From an uncultured Pseudomonadota bacterium (GTDB taxonomy: Bacteria; Pseudomonadota; Gammaproteobacteria; CAJXQU01): a stretch of DNA of 32,478 bases. A model generated the notes under the pieces. That model saw only the letters and a program-made list of their open reading frames with translations, was not told the DNA's origin and did not search any database. The stretch spans positions 1 through 32,478 of the forward strand of contig CAJXQU010000008.1 of assembly GCA_913058255.1 (NCBI GenBank). Reading direction: 5' to 3'. Made by a program: the position numbers and the translations under genes. Shown one piece after another: positions 1-7,534 of this stretch. Position 1 is the first letter of the stretch. Each line of letters opens with the position of its first letter.

Positions 1-57
1 TTGGGATGAAAAACTAGCATAAAAAGCTTGACTTGGAACCACAGTCTCTTGTTAGGT
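1..57 (-). other. Partial attC-like site at window edge
   Basis: GTTAGGT at 51-57 (ACCTAAC on the minus strand) starts five bases after the stop codon of the first cassette gene, where an attC core is expected. The partner core lies beyond the window, so only half the site can be judged. Confidence 0.45.
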
Positions 58-62
58 GATAC

Positions 63-464
63 TTATTTCCAAGTTGTAATTTCATTTATATGTAGTTCTA
101 ACTCAGTAATTATTTCAGACCCAGATGACCAATCAGCTTTATTATAAAGTAATATATTACCTTCAAATAGCTTTGGTACAGCATAGCCCTTTATAGGTTT
201 ACTTGTGTAATTCAAATTATTATTTAAGTCAAAAAGGCACAACTGCATTTTTGGGCCTTCCGATTCTTTTATAGAAACCCATTCTTGTAGGGCAATGTAT
301 TGTTCATTTTTAGACCAAATAGGGTTCGAGCTAAATAATCGGTCTTTTATTTTTACTCCATCGAGTTCTAGCTCGAAATATGCAGGGCCAAAACGAATTT
401 CACCTACATTTAGTAACTTAGCTAGGTGCTTTTTATTCGAGCTTTTAAATATTTCGTTATTCAT
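63..464 (-). CDS. Cassette-encoded hypothetical protein, 133 aa
   Basis: I do not recognise this protein. It has no signal peptide or membrane segment. The middle, with an NPIWSKNEQYIAL stretch, alternates hydrophobic and polar residues like beta strands and loosely recalls single beta-propeller blades; this is only an impression. The open frame extends upstream to 587, but that part runs through the attC site at 537-597. ATG at 464 is the first usable start after the attC core, so I chose it. No strong Shine-Dalgarno sequence is visible. The gene lies in a cassette with an attC core directly after its stop and has no promoter of its own, so expression would depend on read-through from an upstream cassette promoter. 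Confidence 0.6.
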   Translation of the reverse strand: MNNEIFKSSNKKHLAKLLNVGEIRFGPAYFELELDGVKIKDRLFSSNPIWSKNEQYIALQEWVSIKESEGPKMQLCLFDLNNNLNYTSKPIKGYAVPKLFEGNILLYNKADWSSGSEIITELELHINEITTWK

Positions 465-536
465 CTTTGTTTGCTCGATTATGTATGAGGAGGAATATTT
501 TATTAAAAACTGTGATTGTGTTTTTGCGTCGCAGAC

Positions 537-597
537 ACCTAACGCCTTGCTCAGCGGAACGAGCGTAGCGAGGTTCCGATGAAGCAACTTGTTATGC
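537..597 (-). other. attC recombination site
   Basis: A 61-bp site with outer cores ACCTAAC (537-543) and GTTATGC (591-597). Inner boxes TTGCTC and GAAGCAA pair with one extrahelical base, the typical attC asymmetry. A central CGGAAC/GTTCCG stem encloses a 12-base loop. It separates the first and second cassette genes. Confidence 0.8.
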
Positions 598-624
598 CTT
601 TAAATCTACTTTTTAAAATTGCAT

Positions 625-906
625 TTATGTTTTGTAATAGGTTCCTTTTGGAGGTGAAGAAAACAAACTCATTGCTGATTGCATATCTTCGGCTGGAAAC
701 CCTTCAATAGACTTTTTATGATCTTCTATACTTTCCCATTTTTCTATTACAGCAAAAATTGATGAATCATCATTGTTTTGCAATACCTCGCATGAAATAC
801 ACCCTTGGGATGAATTGATATATGGCAATAATGATTTTAAAAAATCATGTAAATCTCCTGATTTACCTTCAGATGCTTGAAATTCATTTATACGAGTAAC
901 TTCCAT
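625..906 (-). CDS. Antibiotic-biosynthesis-monooxygenase (ABM) fold protein, 93 aa
   Basis: The size and pattern match the dimeric alpha/beta-barrel ABM family, which includes YgiN-like quinol monooxygenases and some heme-degrading enzymes. Visible marks are an opening strand (EVTRINEFQA), a helix with KSGDLHDFLKSLLPYI, the central GCISCEVLQNNDD strand and the AVIEKWESIEDHKKS segment that resembles the family's W-x-s-x-e-a-h motif. ATG at 906 is preceded by AGGAAG at good spacing, so it is preferred over the upstream ATG at 939. The gene is cytoplasmic, with no signal peptide. It is the second cassette of the array. Family membership is fairly clear; substrate and reaction are not. Confidence 0.75.
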   Translation of the reverse strand: MEVTRINEFQASEGKSGDLHDFLKSLLPYINSSQGCISCEVLQNNDDSSIFAVIEKWESIEDHKKSIEGFPAEDMQSAMSLFSSPPKGTYYKT

Positions 907-946
907 TTTTCTTCCTATTGGATATTTTGATTTCAACATTATATAA

Positions 947-979
947 CAACCCTACTGACACCATTATGTCAGTAGGGTT
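947..979. terminator. Strong hairpin upstream of ABM gene
   Basis: AACCCTACTGACA at 949-961 pairs with TGTCAGTAGGGTT at 968-980, a 13-bp perfect stem around the short loop CCATTA. On the plus strand it is followed by T-rich sequence. It may act as a terminator between cassettes, or as an mRNA structure just before the ABM gene's leader. Confidence 0.5.
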
Positions 980-987
980 TCTAAGAA

Positions 988-1086
988 GCATAACGCCTGA
1001 GCTCAGAGGCGTTTGATGCGGCGGCTGTTTTTACGATAGCAAAAATGGCCGACGGGTCAAACGTCCTTTGCAGCGATTTGTTAGGC
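988..1086 (-). other. attC recombination site
   Basis: A 99-bp site with cores GCATAAC (988-994) and GTTAGGC (1080-1086). Internal GTTTGA (1011-1016) and TCAAAC (1057-1062) pair, with GGCGGC/GCCG-type complementarity inside. It lies between the second and third cassette genes and starts about 20 bases after the stop of the YHYH gene on the minus strand. Confidence 0.8.
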
Positions 1087-1106
1087 ACCTGTTGCTCGCA
1101 TCAACG

Positions 1107-2123
1107 TTACGCGGGTGGTGGCGGACGCCTATCTGTTACCTCACAAGTTTGACTGCTATCCTCTAGAGCACAACCCTGTTCAGCGCGGAAGCATCCTAGG
1201 ATTTGATTTTTGCCTGGGTCATTAACATGGTAATGGTAGCCAAGACTGCTGAATTCGTGGCCGCGGCAAGCATCAAGATCGTCAGGTTCTTTGCTGTCTT
1301 TGTTTAGCTGGCTATACAACTTATAACCATCTAGTGCGTAACCAATCATGGGCGCGTGATTTTCTATTGAATCTTTCTCTGTGGCGCACCCTGTTACTGC
1401 ATGATAATGGTAACCCGCATGAGGATTTATATGCCCGCCGCAATCATCAAACGGTGCCAAAGTATATGCGCCAAGAATGGCGTCAACGGGAGCTGGCGCA
1501 TCGAATTTAACACCGCTGAATGCGAGGCCAATACCACCATGTGGATGAACCCGCTGAGAATTAGTTAGTGGAACGGGGTTTACTGGAATCAAATAAGTAA
1601 CGGCCTTCCTACTATCAACATAAGACGGCAGGCACTCGACGCAATGATTTTGATATTTCGGATCGACATCAGGCCGTGCTGCTGCTAGGCATGCTTCTTT
1701 GCTGTTGGTCACGTTTACTGCGCCCGTTTCGGGATTAAATAATTGCCACTTACTGTCTTTATAAAATTTAGCTAGGTTCGCAATAAATTGTCCATCAGCG
1801 TTGTGCACTTTGCCGCCATCTAACCATATGCCAGATTTATCTGCTCCGTCACTAATATTCCGAGGGCACCACGGGCCGAGTTCGTGCGTTGCCTCTGTCG
1901 GGGTTGTAGTAATACTGATGCAACTGGTTTTTGTACCGTTTGAAAGAGTGCAGTCAACCAGACTTTGCTTAACTTTAACGGAGCTTCCAGCAAACAAATC
2001 AGTTGCTTGAGCAAGATGAAAATTTTGAGTGTTTTCAACCGATTCACTATGTTGAGTTTCTGTACATGAAAGCAACGCTAATGCTAAGACTGTGCTGGTA
2101 AGCAAGGCATATCTGTTTTTCAT
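1107..2123 (-). CDS. YHYH-domain lipoprotein, 338 aa
   Basis: The N-terminus is a lipoprotein signal: MKNR, a hydrophobic run, then lipobox LLSC with Cys20. The rest is a YHYH-domain protein. It has GYHYHAVTGC and, about 60 residues later, GYHYHVNDPGKNQILGCF, plus PHGG and HPHAGYH histidine-rich segments and many paired cysteines, suggesting an extracytoplasmic, disulfide-bonded, possibly metal-binding fold. No enzymatic function is established for this family to my knowledge. The protein ends in a short proline tail. ATG at 2123 has AGAGGA six bases upstream. At about 1 kb this is large for a cassette gene, but the flanking attC (988-1086) and the GCCTAAC core at 2171 support cassette status. 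Confidence 0.8.
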   Translation of the reverse strand: MKNRYALLTSTVLALALLSCTETQHSESVENTQNFHLAQATDLFAGSSVKVKQSLVDCTLSNGTKTSCISITTTPTEATHELGPWCPRNISDGADKSGIWLDGGKVHNADGQFIANLAKFYKDSKWQLFNPETGAVNVTNSKEACLAAARPDVDPKYQNHCVECLPSYVDSRKAVTYLIPVNPVPLTNSQRVHPHGGIGLAFSGVKFDAPAPVDAILGAYTLAPFDDCGGHINPHAGYHYHAVTGCATEKDSIENHAPMIGYALDGYKLYSQLNKDSKEPDDLDACRGHEFSSLGYHYHVNDPGKNQILGCFRAEQGCALEDSSQTCEVTDRRPPPPA

Positions 2124-2170
2124 GTGTTTCCTCTATTCTCTATCAGATGGCATAAATGTTTGATTCAGGT

Positions 2171-2233
2171 GCCTAACAGCTTATTATAAAGAACCAAATA
2201 TTAACAGTCTATAAAGATTCTGCATAGTTAGGG
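2171..2233 (-). other. Possible degenerate attC or array boundary
   Basis: GCCTAAC (2171-2177) and GTTAGGG (2227-2233) are spaced 63 bp apart like attC cores. The interior shows almost no complementarity, so only the first core is convincing. It marks the upstream boundary of the YHYH cassette. Confidence 0.35.
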
Positions 2234-2266
2234 GAAATACAGAAGGTGAAGGTTTGATCTGTATCA

Positions 2267-2531
2267 CTACGGCGGATCAAAATGGCTTAACTGTGTCACT
2301 TCTTCTGTTGTTAGTACATCGACATTTTCACCCTTTGTGATTAATTCCATATCTTGTGATTTGGAGATCGTTCCTGCCTTAATCGCTGTTCTGAGTTTGT
2401 CATTATTAAAGTTAAGACTTACAGATACGCTGGGATGCAAAAGTGAAGACGTTTCATATTGTCCAATGATTACGAGTTCATCATTATGAATCGTTAACTC
2501 GTAGTGAATTAAAAAAGAAAATATTGTCCAT
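2267..2531 (-). pseudogene. Frameshifted or start-less small ORF
   Basis: On the minus strand a frame is open for 87 codons (2530-2267) and reads like protein (YELTIHNDELVIIGQYETSSL... ending LSHFDPP). It has no ATG, GTG or TTG near its beginning. An ATG at 2531 lies one frame off and hits a stop after 15 codons. A single-base indel in the T-rich run near 2512-2520 would join them. I do not recognise the product. It sits between the cassette array and lon and could be a decayed cassette gene. There is no GTTRRRY core at its own 5' end. Confidence 0.4.
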
Positions 2532-2567
2532 CAATTATTCTTTTTTAATTAAGAATATTAAAGATAA

Positions 2568-2591
2568 AAAAATACCAGTTTAGGTATTTTT
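2568..2591. terminator. Bidirectional intrinsic terminator
   Basis: AAAAATACC (2568-2576) and GGTATTTTT (2583-2591) form a perfect 9-bp stem with a 6-base loop and T-runs in both directions. It insulates the cassette region from lon. Confidence 0.65.
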
Positions 2592-2670
2592 CTTATTGTA
2601 TGAATTCGCGGGGGACATTAAGAATGTTTTGAAATGACTGCTAGAACACTAACAGCCATTCCACTAAAAG

Positions 2671-2693
2671 GAAAAAAGGCTTCGTGAGGAAGC
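2671..2693 (-). terminator. Intrinsic terminator of lon
   Basis: Directly after the lon stop codon, minus strand: GCTTC, loop of 5, GAAGC, then C and six T (complement of 2672-2677). A compact stem plus U-tract is typical of rho-independent termination. Confidence 0.75.
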
Positions 2694-5042
2694 TTACTTA
2701 ACCAAGGCGGTTTCTAGAGCTTCTTCGACCTGTTCAAGTAAGATAAATTTAAGCTTTTTCCTTGCCGACTCAGGAATTTCTTGGATATCACGCTCGTTAC
2801 GTTTCGGGATCATCACCGTTTTGATCCCTGCTCTGGCAGCTGCGATACACTTTTCTTTGAGTCCACCTATCGGTAGAACCAAACCACGTAGGCTAATTTC
2901 TCCAGTCATTGCGACATCTTTATTGATCTTTCGATCCGTCAGCAACGAGACTAAAGCCAAGTACATCGCAACACCGGCACTTGGACCATCTTTTGGGATC
3001 CCTCCGGCAGGCACATGCACATGAATATCTGATTTTTCTAAAAGCTCTTTTTCAATACCTAATGCTTCATGTCGAGATTTCAGTAAGGTGAAAGCTGCTT
3101 GTGCACTTTCTTTCATGACATCACCCAGCTGCCCCGTTAAGATCAATGCACCTTTACCCGGTGTTCTATTTGCTTCGACAAATAAGATATCCCCACCGAC
3201 TGGAGTCCAAGCCAATCCTGTCGCAACGCCTGGAACACTGGTGCGCATTGCCAGTTCACTTTCAAATTTATATGCACCCAATATCGCATCCAAATCTTCG
3301 ACGTCGATCTTTATTTTTTTCTTTTCACCTTCTGCAATTCTCACCGCCGCGTTTCTGAACACTGCTCCAATTTCACGTTCCAAATTACGCACACCAGACT
3401 CTTTGGTATAACCTTCTATAATGGTTTTGAGTGCTTTCGCCGTCAATGAGACTTGCGAAGCTTTCAGGCCATTGTGCTTCATCTGTCGTTTGATCAAGTA
3501 TTTCTTAGCGATATTATATTTTTCTTCATCGGTGTAGCCATTCAGTTCGATGACTTCCATACGATCACGTAGTGGCCCCGGAATTTCATAGATGACGTTA
3601 GCCGTACTAATAAATAAAACCTTACTCAGATCAAATGGTACGCCGAGATAGTTATCTTCAAACGTCGAGTTTTGTTCTGGATCAAGCACTTCTAATAAAG
3701 CTGCTGATGGATCACCATGAAAACTTGACGACAGTTTATCCATCTCATCAAGCATGAAGATCGGGTTTCGCGTGCCGGCTTTACGCAGGCTTTGGATCAC
3801 CTTACCCGGCATAGCACCGATATACGTCTTTCGATGTCCACGAATTTCTGCTTCGTCATGCACACCACCCATACTGGTGCGGATAAATTCCAATCCAATC
3901 GCGCGTGCGATACTTTGCCCAAGCGACGTTTTACCAACTCCAGGAGGACCAACAAAACACAAGATCGGGCTACGGCCATCAGGATTCAACTTACGAACCG
4001 CCAAGTATTCAAGAATACGTTTTTTTATTTTATCCAGACCGTAATGATCTTCATCAAGGATCTTACGTGCCTTTTCTATATCAATCTGTTCTTCGCTAAG
4101 GTTATTCCAAGGCAGATCCGTTAACCAGTCCAGATAAGTACGACTAACAGAATATTCAGAGGAAGACTCTGGCATTTTTTCCAATCGACGCAATTCTTTT
4201 AACGCTGTCTCTTCAACCGCTTCTGGCATTTCAGCCTTGATGATCGCTTCTGCAACTTCTTCGATCTCAGATCCTTCGTCTTCACCAAGCTCTCTTCTGA
4301 TCTCTTCCATCTGCTCGCGTAACATATATTCACGCTGACGATCATCAATTTTCTCTTGGGTTTTTACATGGATCTTGTTTGATATCCGCAACACTTCAAC
4401 ACGATGACTGACGTGTTTAATCACCTTGTTAAGACGCGTTTCTAGCTTTAGAGTTTCGAGAACATCTTGCTTTTGTTCTGGTTCGATATCGATAAAACTA
4501 GCGACAATATCGGTCAGATCAGAAGGTGATGTTATCCCTTGGATCGCGTTGGACAATTCCATCGGCGCATGGGGTAACAGCTCTAAACCTTCTAAAGCCA
4601 AGGCTTTCAATCGATGTACTCGCGCCTCAATTTCCGTGCTATTCGACTCATCTTCACGAATGAAATCTACTCGCGCCAACATAAAGGGATTGCCTTCAAT
4701 GAATTCTAGAATCCGGAATCGCTGCTCACCTTGAGTAATAACATGATGCACATCATCTTGAGGGTGGTTGCCATAACGCAGTATCGTTGCAGAGGTTCCA
4801 ATTCGGTGAAGATCAGCCGGCCCAGGCTTCTCCACATCTGCATCGTGCTGCATCAAAAGACCGATGCGACGTTTGCTCTCAAAAGCTTCTTCAATACCGG
4901 CAATGGAAAAATCTCGACCGACCTGCATTGGCATCATAACGCCCGGAAACATGACCATATTTCGTACCGGAACGATGATCAATACATCATCAGGCACAGA
5001 TGGAAGTAGTTCGGAGGAAGATGTAATATCGACTTTGCTCAC
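2694..5042 (-). CDS. lon: ATP-dependent protease Lon (LonA)
   Basis: LonA degrades misfolded and regulatory proteins in the cytoplasm as an ATP-driven hexamer. The product has 782 residues, close to the E. coli enzyme. Visible features are the N-terminal LON substrate domain (about 18-210), a coiled-coil linker (about 215-290), the AAA+ module with Walker A GPPGVGKT at 365-372 and Walker B FMLDEMD near 429-435, and the C-terminal protease domain with the Ser-Lys dyad: Ser688 in KDGPSAG and Lys731 in GGLKEK. The start is a GTG at 5042, preceded by a stop and by AGGG. It is not next to clpP-clpX as in E. coli; it follows folA instead. A heat-shock-type promoter lies upstream and a terminator directly follows the stop. 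Confidence 0.98.
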   Translation of the reverse strand: MSKVDITSSSELLPSVPDDVLIIVPVRNMVMFPGVMMPMQVGRDFSIAGIEEAFESKRRIGLLMQHDADVEKPGPADLHRIGTSATILRYGNHPQDDVHHVITQGEQRFRILEFIEGNPFMLARVDFIREDESNSTEIEARVHRLKALALEGLELLPHAPMELSNAIQGITSPSDLTDIVASFIDIEPEQKQDVLETLKLETRLNKVIKHVSHRVEVLRISNKIHVKTQEKIDDRQREYMLREQMEEIRRELGEDEGSEIEEVAEAIIKAEMPEAVEETALKELRRLEKMPESSSEYSVSRTYLDWLTDLPWNNLSEEQIDIEKARKILDEDHYGLDKIKKRILEYLAVRKLNPDGRSPILCFVGPPGVGKTSLGQSIARAIGLEFIRTSMGGVHDEAEIRGHRKTYIGAMPGKVIQSLRKAGTRNPIFMLDEMDKLSSSFHGDPSAALLEVLDPEQNSTFEDNYLGVPFDLSKVLFISTANVIYEIPGPLRDRMEVIELNGYTDEEKYNIAKKYLIKRQMKHNGLKASQVSLTAKALKTIIEGYTKESGVRNLEREIGAVFRNAAVRIAEGEKKKIKIDVEDLDAILGAYKFESELAMRTSVPGVATGLAWTPVGGDILFVEANRTPGKGALILTGQLGDVMKESAQAAFTLLKSRHEALGIEKELLEKSDIHVHVPAGGIPKDGPSAGVAMYLALVSLLTDRKINKDVAMTGEISLRGLVLPIGGLKEKCIAAARAGIKTVMIPKRNERDIQEIPESARKKLKFILLEQVEEALETALVK

Positions 5043-5174
5043 TTAGAATACCCTGAAATAAGTAGAATACTCAGACCGTATAAGTTGGATGAATCTGAGT
5101 TTCTATAAAACACTGATCAGTCTTAAACCGACTAACCTTTTATAATTTTTGCGGTGATACGTTCATACGTCCTT

Positions 5175-5202
5175 ATATATGGGCGTGCATTAGAAAAACA
5201 AG
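5175..5202 (-). promoter_or_regulatory. Sigma-32-like heat-shock promoter for lon
   Basis: Minus strand: CTTGTTT (complement of 5196-5202), 12 bases, then CCCATAT within GCCCATATAT (complement of 5175-5184). The RpoH consensus is roughly CTTGAAA, 11-15 bases, CCCCATAT. It lies just downstream of the folA stop, about 130 bases before the lon GTG. The -10 half is a near-perfect match and lon is a classical RpoH target. Confidence 0.65.
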
Positions 5203-5210
5203 CCTTTGCA

Positions 5211-5708
5211 TTAACTTGATGCCGTCACACGATCGAGCACGACAAAACTATAGTCATGATCATTTTTATCATCGGCACTAAACTCCGTTCTGGACAGCTC
5301 TTGCCATTCTGCAACATCTAACTCCGGAAACCAGGTATCGCCCTCAACTTCGGCATGAACTTCAGTCATATAAAGTTGATCCGCTGCTGGCAACACATCA
5401 ACATATAAACTGGCACCGCCGATCATCATCACTTCAGGCACATTTTCAACCAGCTTCAAAGCGGCTTCGACAGAAGTTACGACATCACAACCTTCTGCGA
5501 TAAACTCGGAGTTTCTACTGACCACAATGTTTTGTCGACCAGGTAATGGCCGGCCAATCGACTCGTGGGTTTTACGTCCCATAATGATCGGCTTACCCAT
5601 GGTAATGTCACGAAAATATTTCAGATCAGACGAAAGGTGCCACGGCAAACCGCCATCAATTCCGATAACACGATTTTTGTCCATGGCGACAACGAGGGAT
5701 AGTTTCAT
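5211..5708 (-). CDS. folA: Dihydrofolate reductase
   Basis: Reduces dihydrofolate to tetrahydrofolate with NADPH, regenerating the folate oxidised by thymidylate synthase encoded immediately upstream. At 165 residues it is a normal chromosomal type I enzyme. It shows the N-terminal strand LSLVVAMDKNRVIG, the GGLPWHLSSDL active-site segment with catalytic Asp28 and Trp23, the NADPH-binding GRKTHESIGRPLPGRQNIVVSR region, and the MMIGGASLY motif. It begins 3 bases after the thyA stop with no clear Shine-Dalgarno sequence, so it is probably translated by coupling to thyA in an lgt-thyA-folA operon. Confidence 0.97.
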   Translation of the reverse strand: MKLSLVVAMDKNRVIGIDGGLPWHLSSDLKYFRDITMGKPIIMGRKTHESIGRPLPGRQNIVVSRNSEFIAEGCDVVTSVEAALKLVENVPEVMMIGGASLYVDVLPAADQLYMTEVHAEVEGDTWFPELDVAEWQELSRTEFSADDKNDHDYSFVVLDRVTASS

Positions 5709-5711
5709 AAT

Positions 5712-6506
5712 TTAAATAGCGATAGGAGCGGCGATAGAAGGATGACTTTGATAGTTGATCAACTCAAAATCATCATATTTAAAATCAAAAATGGATGTCA
5801 CCGCAGGATTAATTTTCATTTCTGGCAGTGGTAATGTGTCGCGGCTGAGTTGCGTATCAACCTGTTCAAAATGATTTGAATAGATATGCGCGTCACCCAA
5901 AGTATGAACAAACTCACCCACAGCTAACCCTGTCACCTGTGCGATCATCATAGTTAATAGAGCATAAGACGCAATATTAAACGGCACGCCTAAAAAGATA
6001 TCGGCACTACGCTGATAGAGCTGACAAGACAACTTACCATCAGCAACATAAAACTGAAACAAAGCATGACAAGGCGCTAGCGCCATTTTATCCAGCTCAC
6101 CAACATTCCATGCGCTGACGATCAACCGTCGAGAATTTGGATCATTTTTAATCTGTTCAATAACCTGCGTAATCTGATCAATGGCAGAACCATCAGCCGT
6201 TGGCCAAGAACGCCATTGCGCACCATAAACGGGGCCTAACTCGCCCTGCTCGTTAGCCCATTCATTCCAAATACTGACACCATTATCTTGCAAATATTGA
6301 ACATTAGTATCGCCCTGCAAGAACCAAAGTAGCTCATGGATAATCGATTTAAAGTGGAGCTTTTTTGTTGTAACCGCTGGAAACCCAGCTGCTAGATCAA
6401 AACGCATTTGGTGACCAAAGACACTTTTTGTTCCTGTTCCTGTTCGATCACCCTTTTCGGTTCCGTGATCTTTCACATGTCTTAATAGATCAAGATATTG
6501 CTGCAC
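5712..6506 (-). CDS. thyA: Thymidylate synthase (ThyA)
   Basis: Converts dUMP to dTMP using methylenetetrahydrofolate, in the cytoplasm. The 264 residues equal the E. coli length. The nucleophile is Cys146 in [23 protein letters not shown] and [22 protein letters not shown] are the phosphate-, folate- and dUMP-binding segments. Translation starts at a GTG (6504-6506) that directly abuts the lgt stop TAG; AGAGGG inside the end of lgt gives a well-spaced ribosome binding site. The tight lgt-thyA junction is widespread in Gammaproteobacteria. Confidence 0.98.
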   Translation of the reverse strand: MQQYLDLLRHVKDHGTEKGDRTGTGTKSVFGHQMRFDLAAGFPAVTTKKLHFKSIIHELLWFLQGDTNVQYLQDNGVSIWNEWANEQGELGPVYGAQWRSWPTADGSAIDQITQVIEQIKNDPNSRRLIVSAWNVGELDKMALAPCHALFQFYVADGKLSCQLYQRSADIFLGVPFNIASYALLTMMIAQVTGLAVGEFVHTLGDAHIYSNHFEQVDTQLSRDTLPLPEMKINPAVTSIFDFKYDDFELINYQSHPSIAAPIAI

Positions 6507-7292
6507 CTAAACGCCCTCTTTGTTGCGGTATGCAAAGATAATCAGAACCACACCAGCAAAAATCATCGGCAATGAATAAAGTTGTCCTAATGTCACCCAA
6601 TCAAAAGCGATATATCCGACATGCGCATCAGGCTCTCGAACCAACTCGATCAAAGAACGGAAAAAACCGTAACCTAATAAGAATAGACCTGAAACCGCTT
6701 TAAGAGGCCGACTTGAGCGTGAAAAGAACCATAAGATAAGAAACAACAAGAGGCCTTCTAACGCGGCTTCATAAAGCTGCGATGGATGTCGAGGTAATGG
6801 GCCTCCTCCGGGAAACACTATGCCCCATGGCCTATCCGTTGGAGCGCCCCAAAGTTCAGCATTAATAAAGTTTGCGATGCGACCAAACAATAGTCCTACA
6901 GGAACCACGGGCGCGGCAAAATCAGCAACCTCAAAAAAGGACTTATTGTTCTTTCTAGCAAAAAGGAAAAAGGCGATCAATACACCGACTAAACCACCGT
7001 GAAATGCCATACCACCTTCCCAAACCTTGAAAATAGAAAGAGGATCAGCGGCATAAGAATTTAATTTGTATAAAAATATATAACCTAAACGCCCACCCAA
7101 CACCGCACCGAGAGCAGCGAAAGTGACCAGATCTGAGACTTGATCACTATCCCAGTTCTCCTTAGATTTAGCTCGCCAGCTTAATAATAACCAGGCTAAG
7201 CCAATGCCCACAAGATAGCTTATCCCGTACCAGCGGATAGCCAGCGGACCTAGTTGAACAGCGATGGGATCGATATTAGGAAATTGAATCAT
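6507..7292 (-). CDS. lgt: Prolipoprotein diacylglyceryl transferase
   Basis: Inner-membrane enzyme that transfers diacylglycerol from phosphatidylglycerol to the lipobox cysteine of prolipoproteins, the first step of lipoprotein maturation. At least three lipoproteins in this window would be substrates. The protein has seven or so membrane segments, the conserved MAFHGGLVGV motif and the signature GRIANFINAELWG, followed by the FPGGGPLPRHPSQLYEA loop. I chose ATG at 7292 (MIQFPNIDP) because family members begin here with this motif. An ATG at 7322 and a TTG at 7325 would add 10 or 11 residues, and neither start has a clear ribosome site. First gene of the lgt-thyA-folA operon. Confidence 0.96.
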   Translation of the reverse strand: MIQFPNIDPIAVQLGPLAIRWYGISYLVGIGLAWLLLSWRAKSKENWDSDQVSDLVTFAALGAVLGGRLGYIFLYKLNSYAADPLSIFKVWEGGMAFHGGLVGVLIAFFLFARKNNKSFFEVADFAAPVVPVGLLFGRIANFINAELWGAPTDRPWGIVFPGGGPLPRHPSQLYEAALEGLLLFLILWFFSRSSRPLKAVSGLFLLGYGFFRSLIELVREPDAHVGYIAFDWVTLGQLYSLPMIFAGVVLIIFAYRNKEGV

Positions 7293-7387
7293 AAGAGGGC
7301 GAAATTCTAGCACGACTGACATCAAAAACTAGCTTATTTAACTTGAATTCAGGATATTTAGGCACATTGGTCTAATTCGTGCTATGG

Positions 7388-7427
7388 TGTCAATAACTTG
7401 ACACTGCAGCGAAAGATCGTTTCAAAT
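7388..7427 (+). promoter_or_regulatory. Inverted repeat with -35-like halves in divergent region
   Basis: TGTCAA (7388-7393), 4 bases, TTGACA (7398-7403): a perfect 6-bp inverted repeat midway between lgt and the secreted-protein gene. The right half is a perfect -35 box, and TCAAAT at 7422-7427, 18 bases on, could be a weak -10 for the plus-strand gene. It could be an operator, a promoter or both. Confidence 0.4.
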
Positions 7428-7534
7428 AATTTGGTCAAATAGCAGCTAGTAATTTTAGAGACTCATAGTCCGAAGAAAGAATCGGAAAAATGTATGTCAC
7501 GTGAGATTAATAATAACCAATACGAGGGATAATC

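Larger units (their letters stand above)
1..2177 (-). mobile_element. Part of an integron-type gene-cassette array without integrase
   Basis: Three short genes lie head to tail on the minus strand. Each is followed closely by a site bounded by RYYYAAC/GTTRRRY-type cores: GTTAGGT at 51-57, ACCTAAC...GTTATGC at 537-597 and GCATAAC...GTTAGGC at 988-1086. A further GCCTAAC core lies upstream of the third gene at 2171-2177. One gene per unit, stop codons 5-27 bases before the attC core, and no promoters of their own fit integron cassettes. By cassette polarity an integrase would lie on the high-coordinate side, but lon follows there and no integrase is seen, so this may be a cluster of attC sites lacking an integrase. 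The array runs off the left edge of the window. Confidence 0.75.

Noticed and set aside
465-587. Upstream extension of the first cassette ORF to ATG 587
   Set aside because: It runs through the attC site; cassette genes start after the attC core, and ATG 464 is the first start there.
2171-2233. A full third attC site
   Set aside because: The outer cores fit, but the interior has no real pairing between inner boxes; only listed as a possible degenerate boundary.
2254-2267. FNR-like TTGATCTGTATCAC
   Set aside because: One mismatch to consensus, and it lies at the 3' end of a broken ORF with no gene positioned to be controlled.
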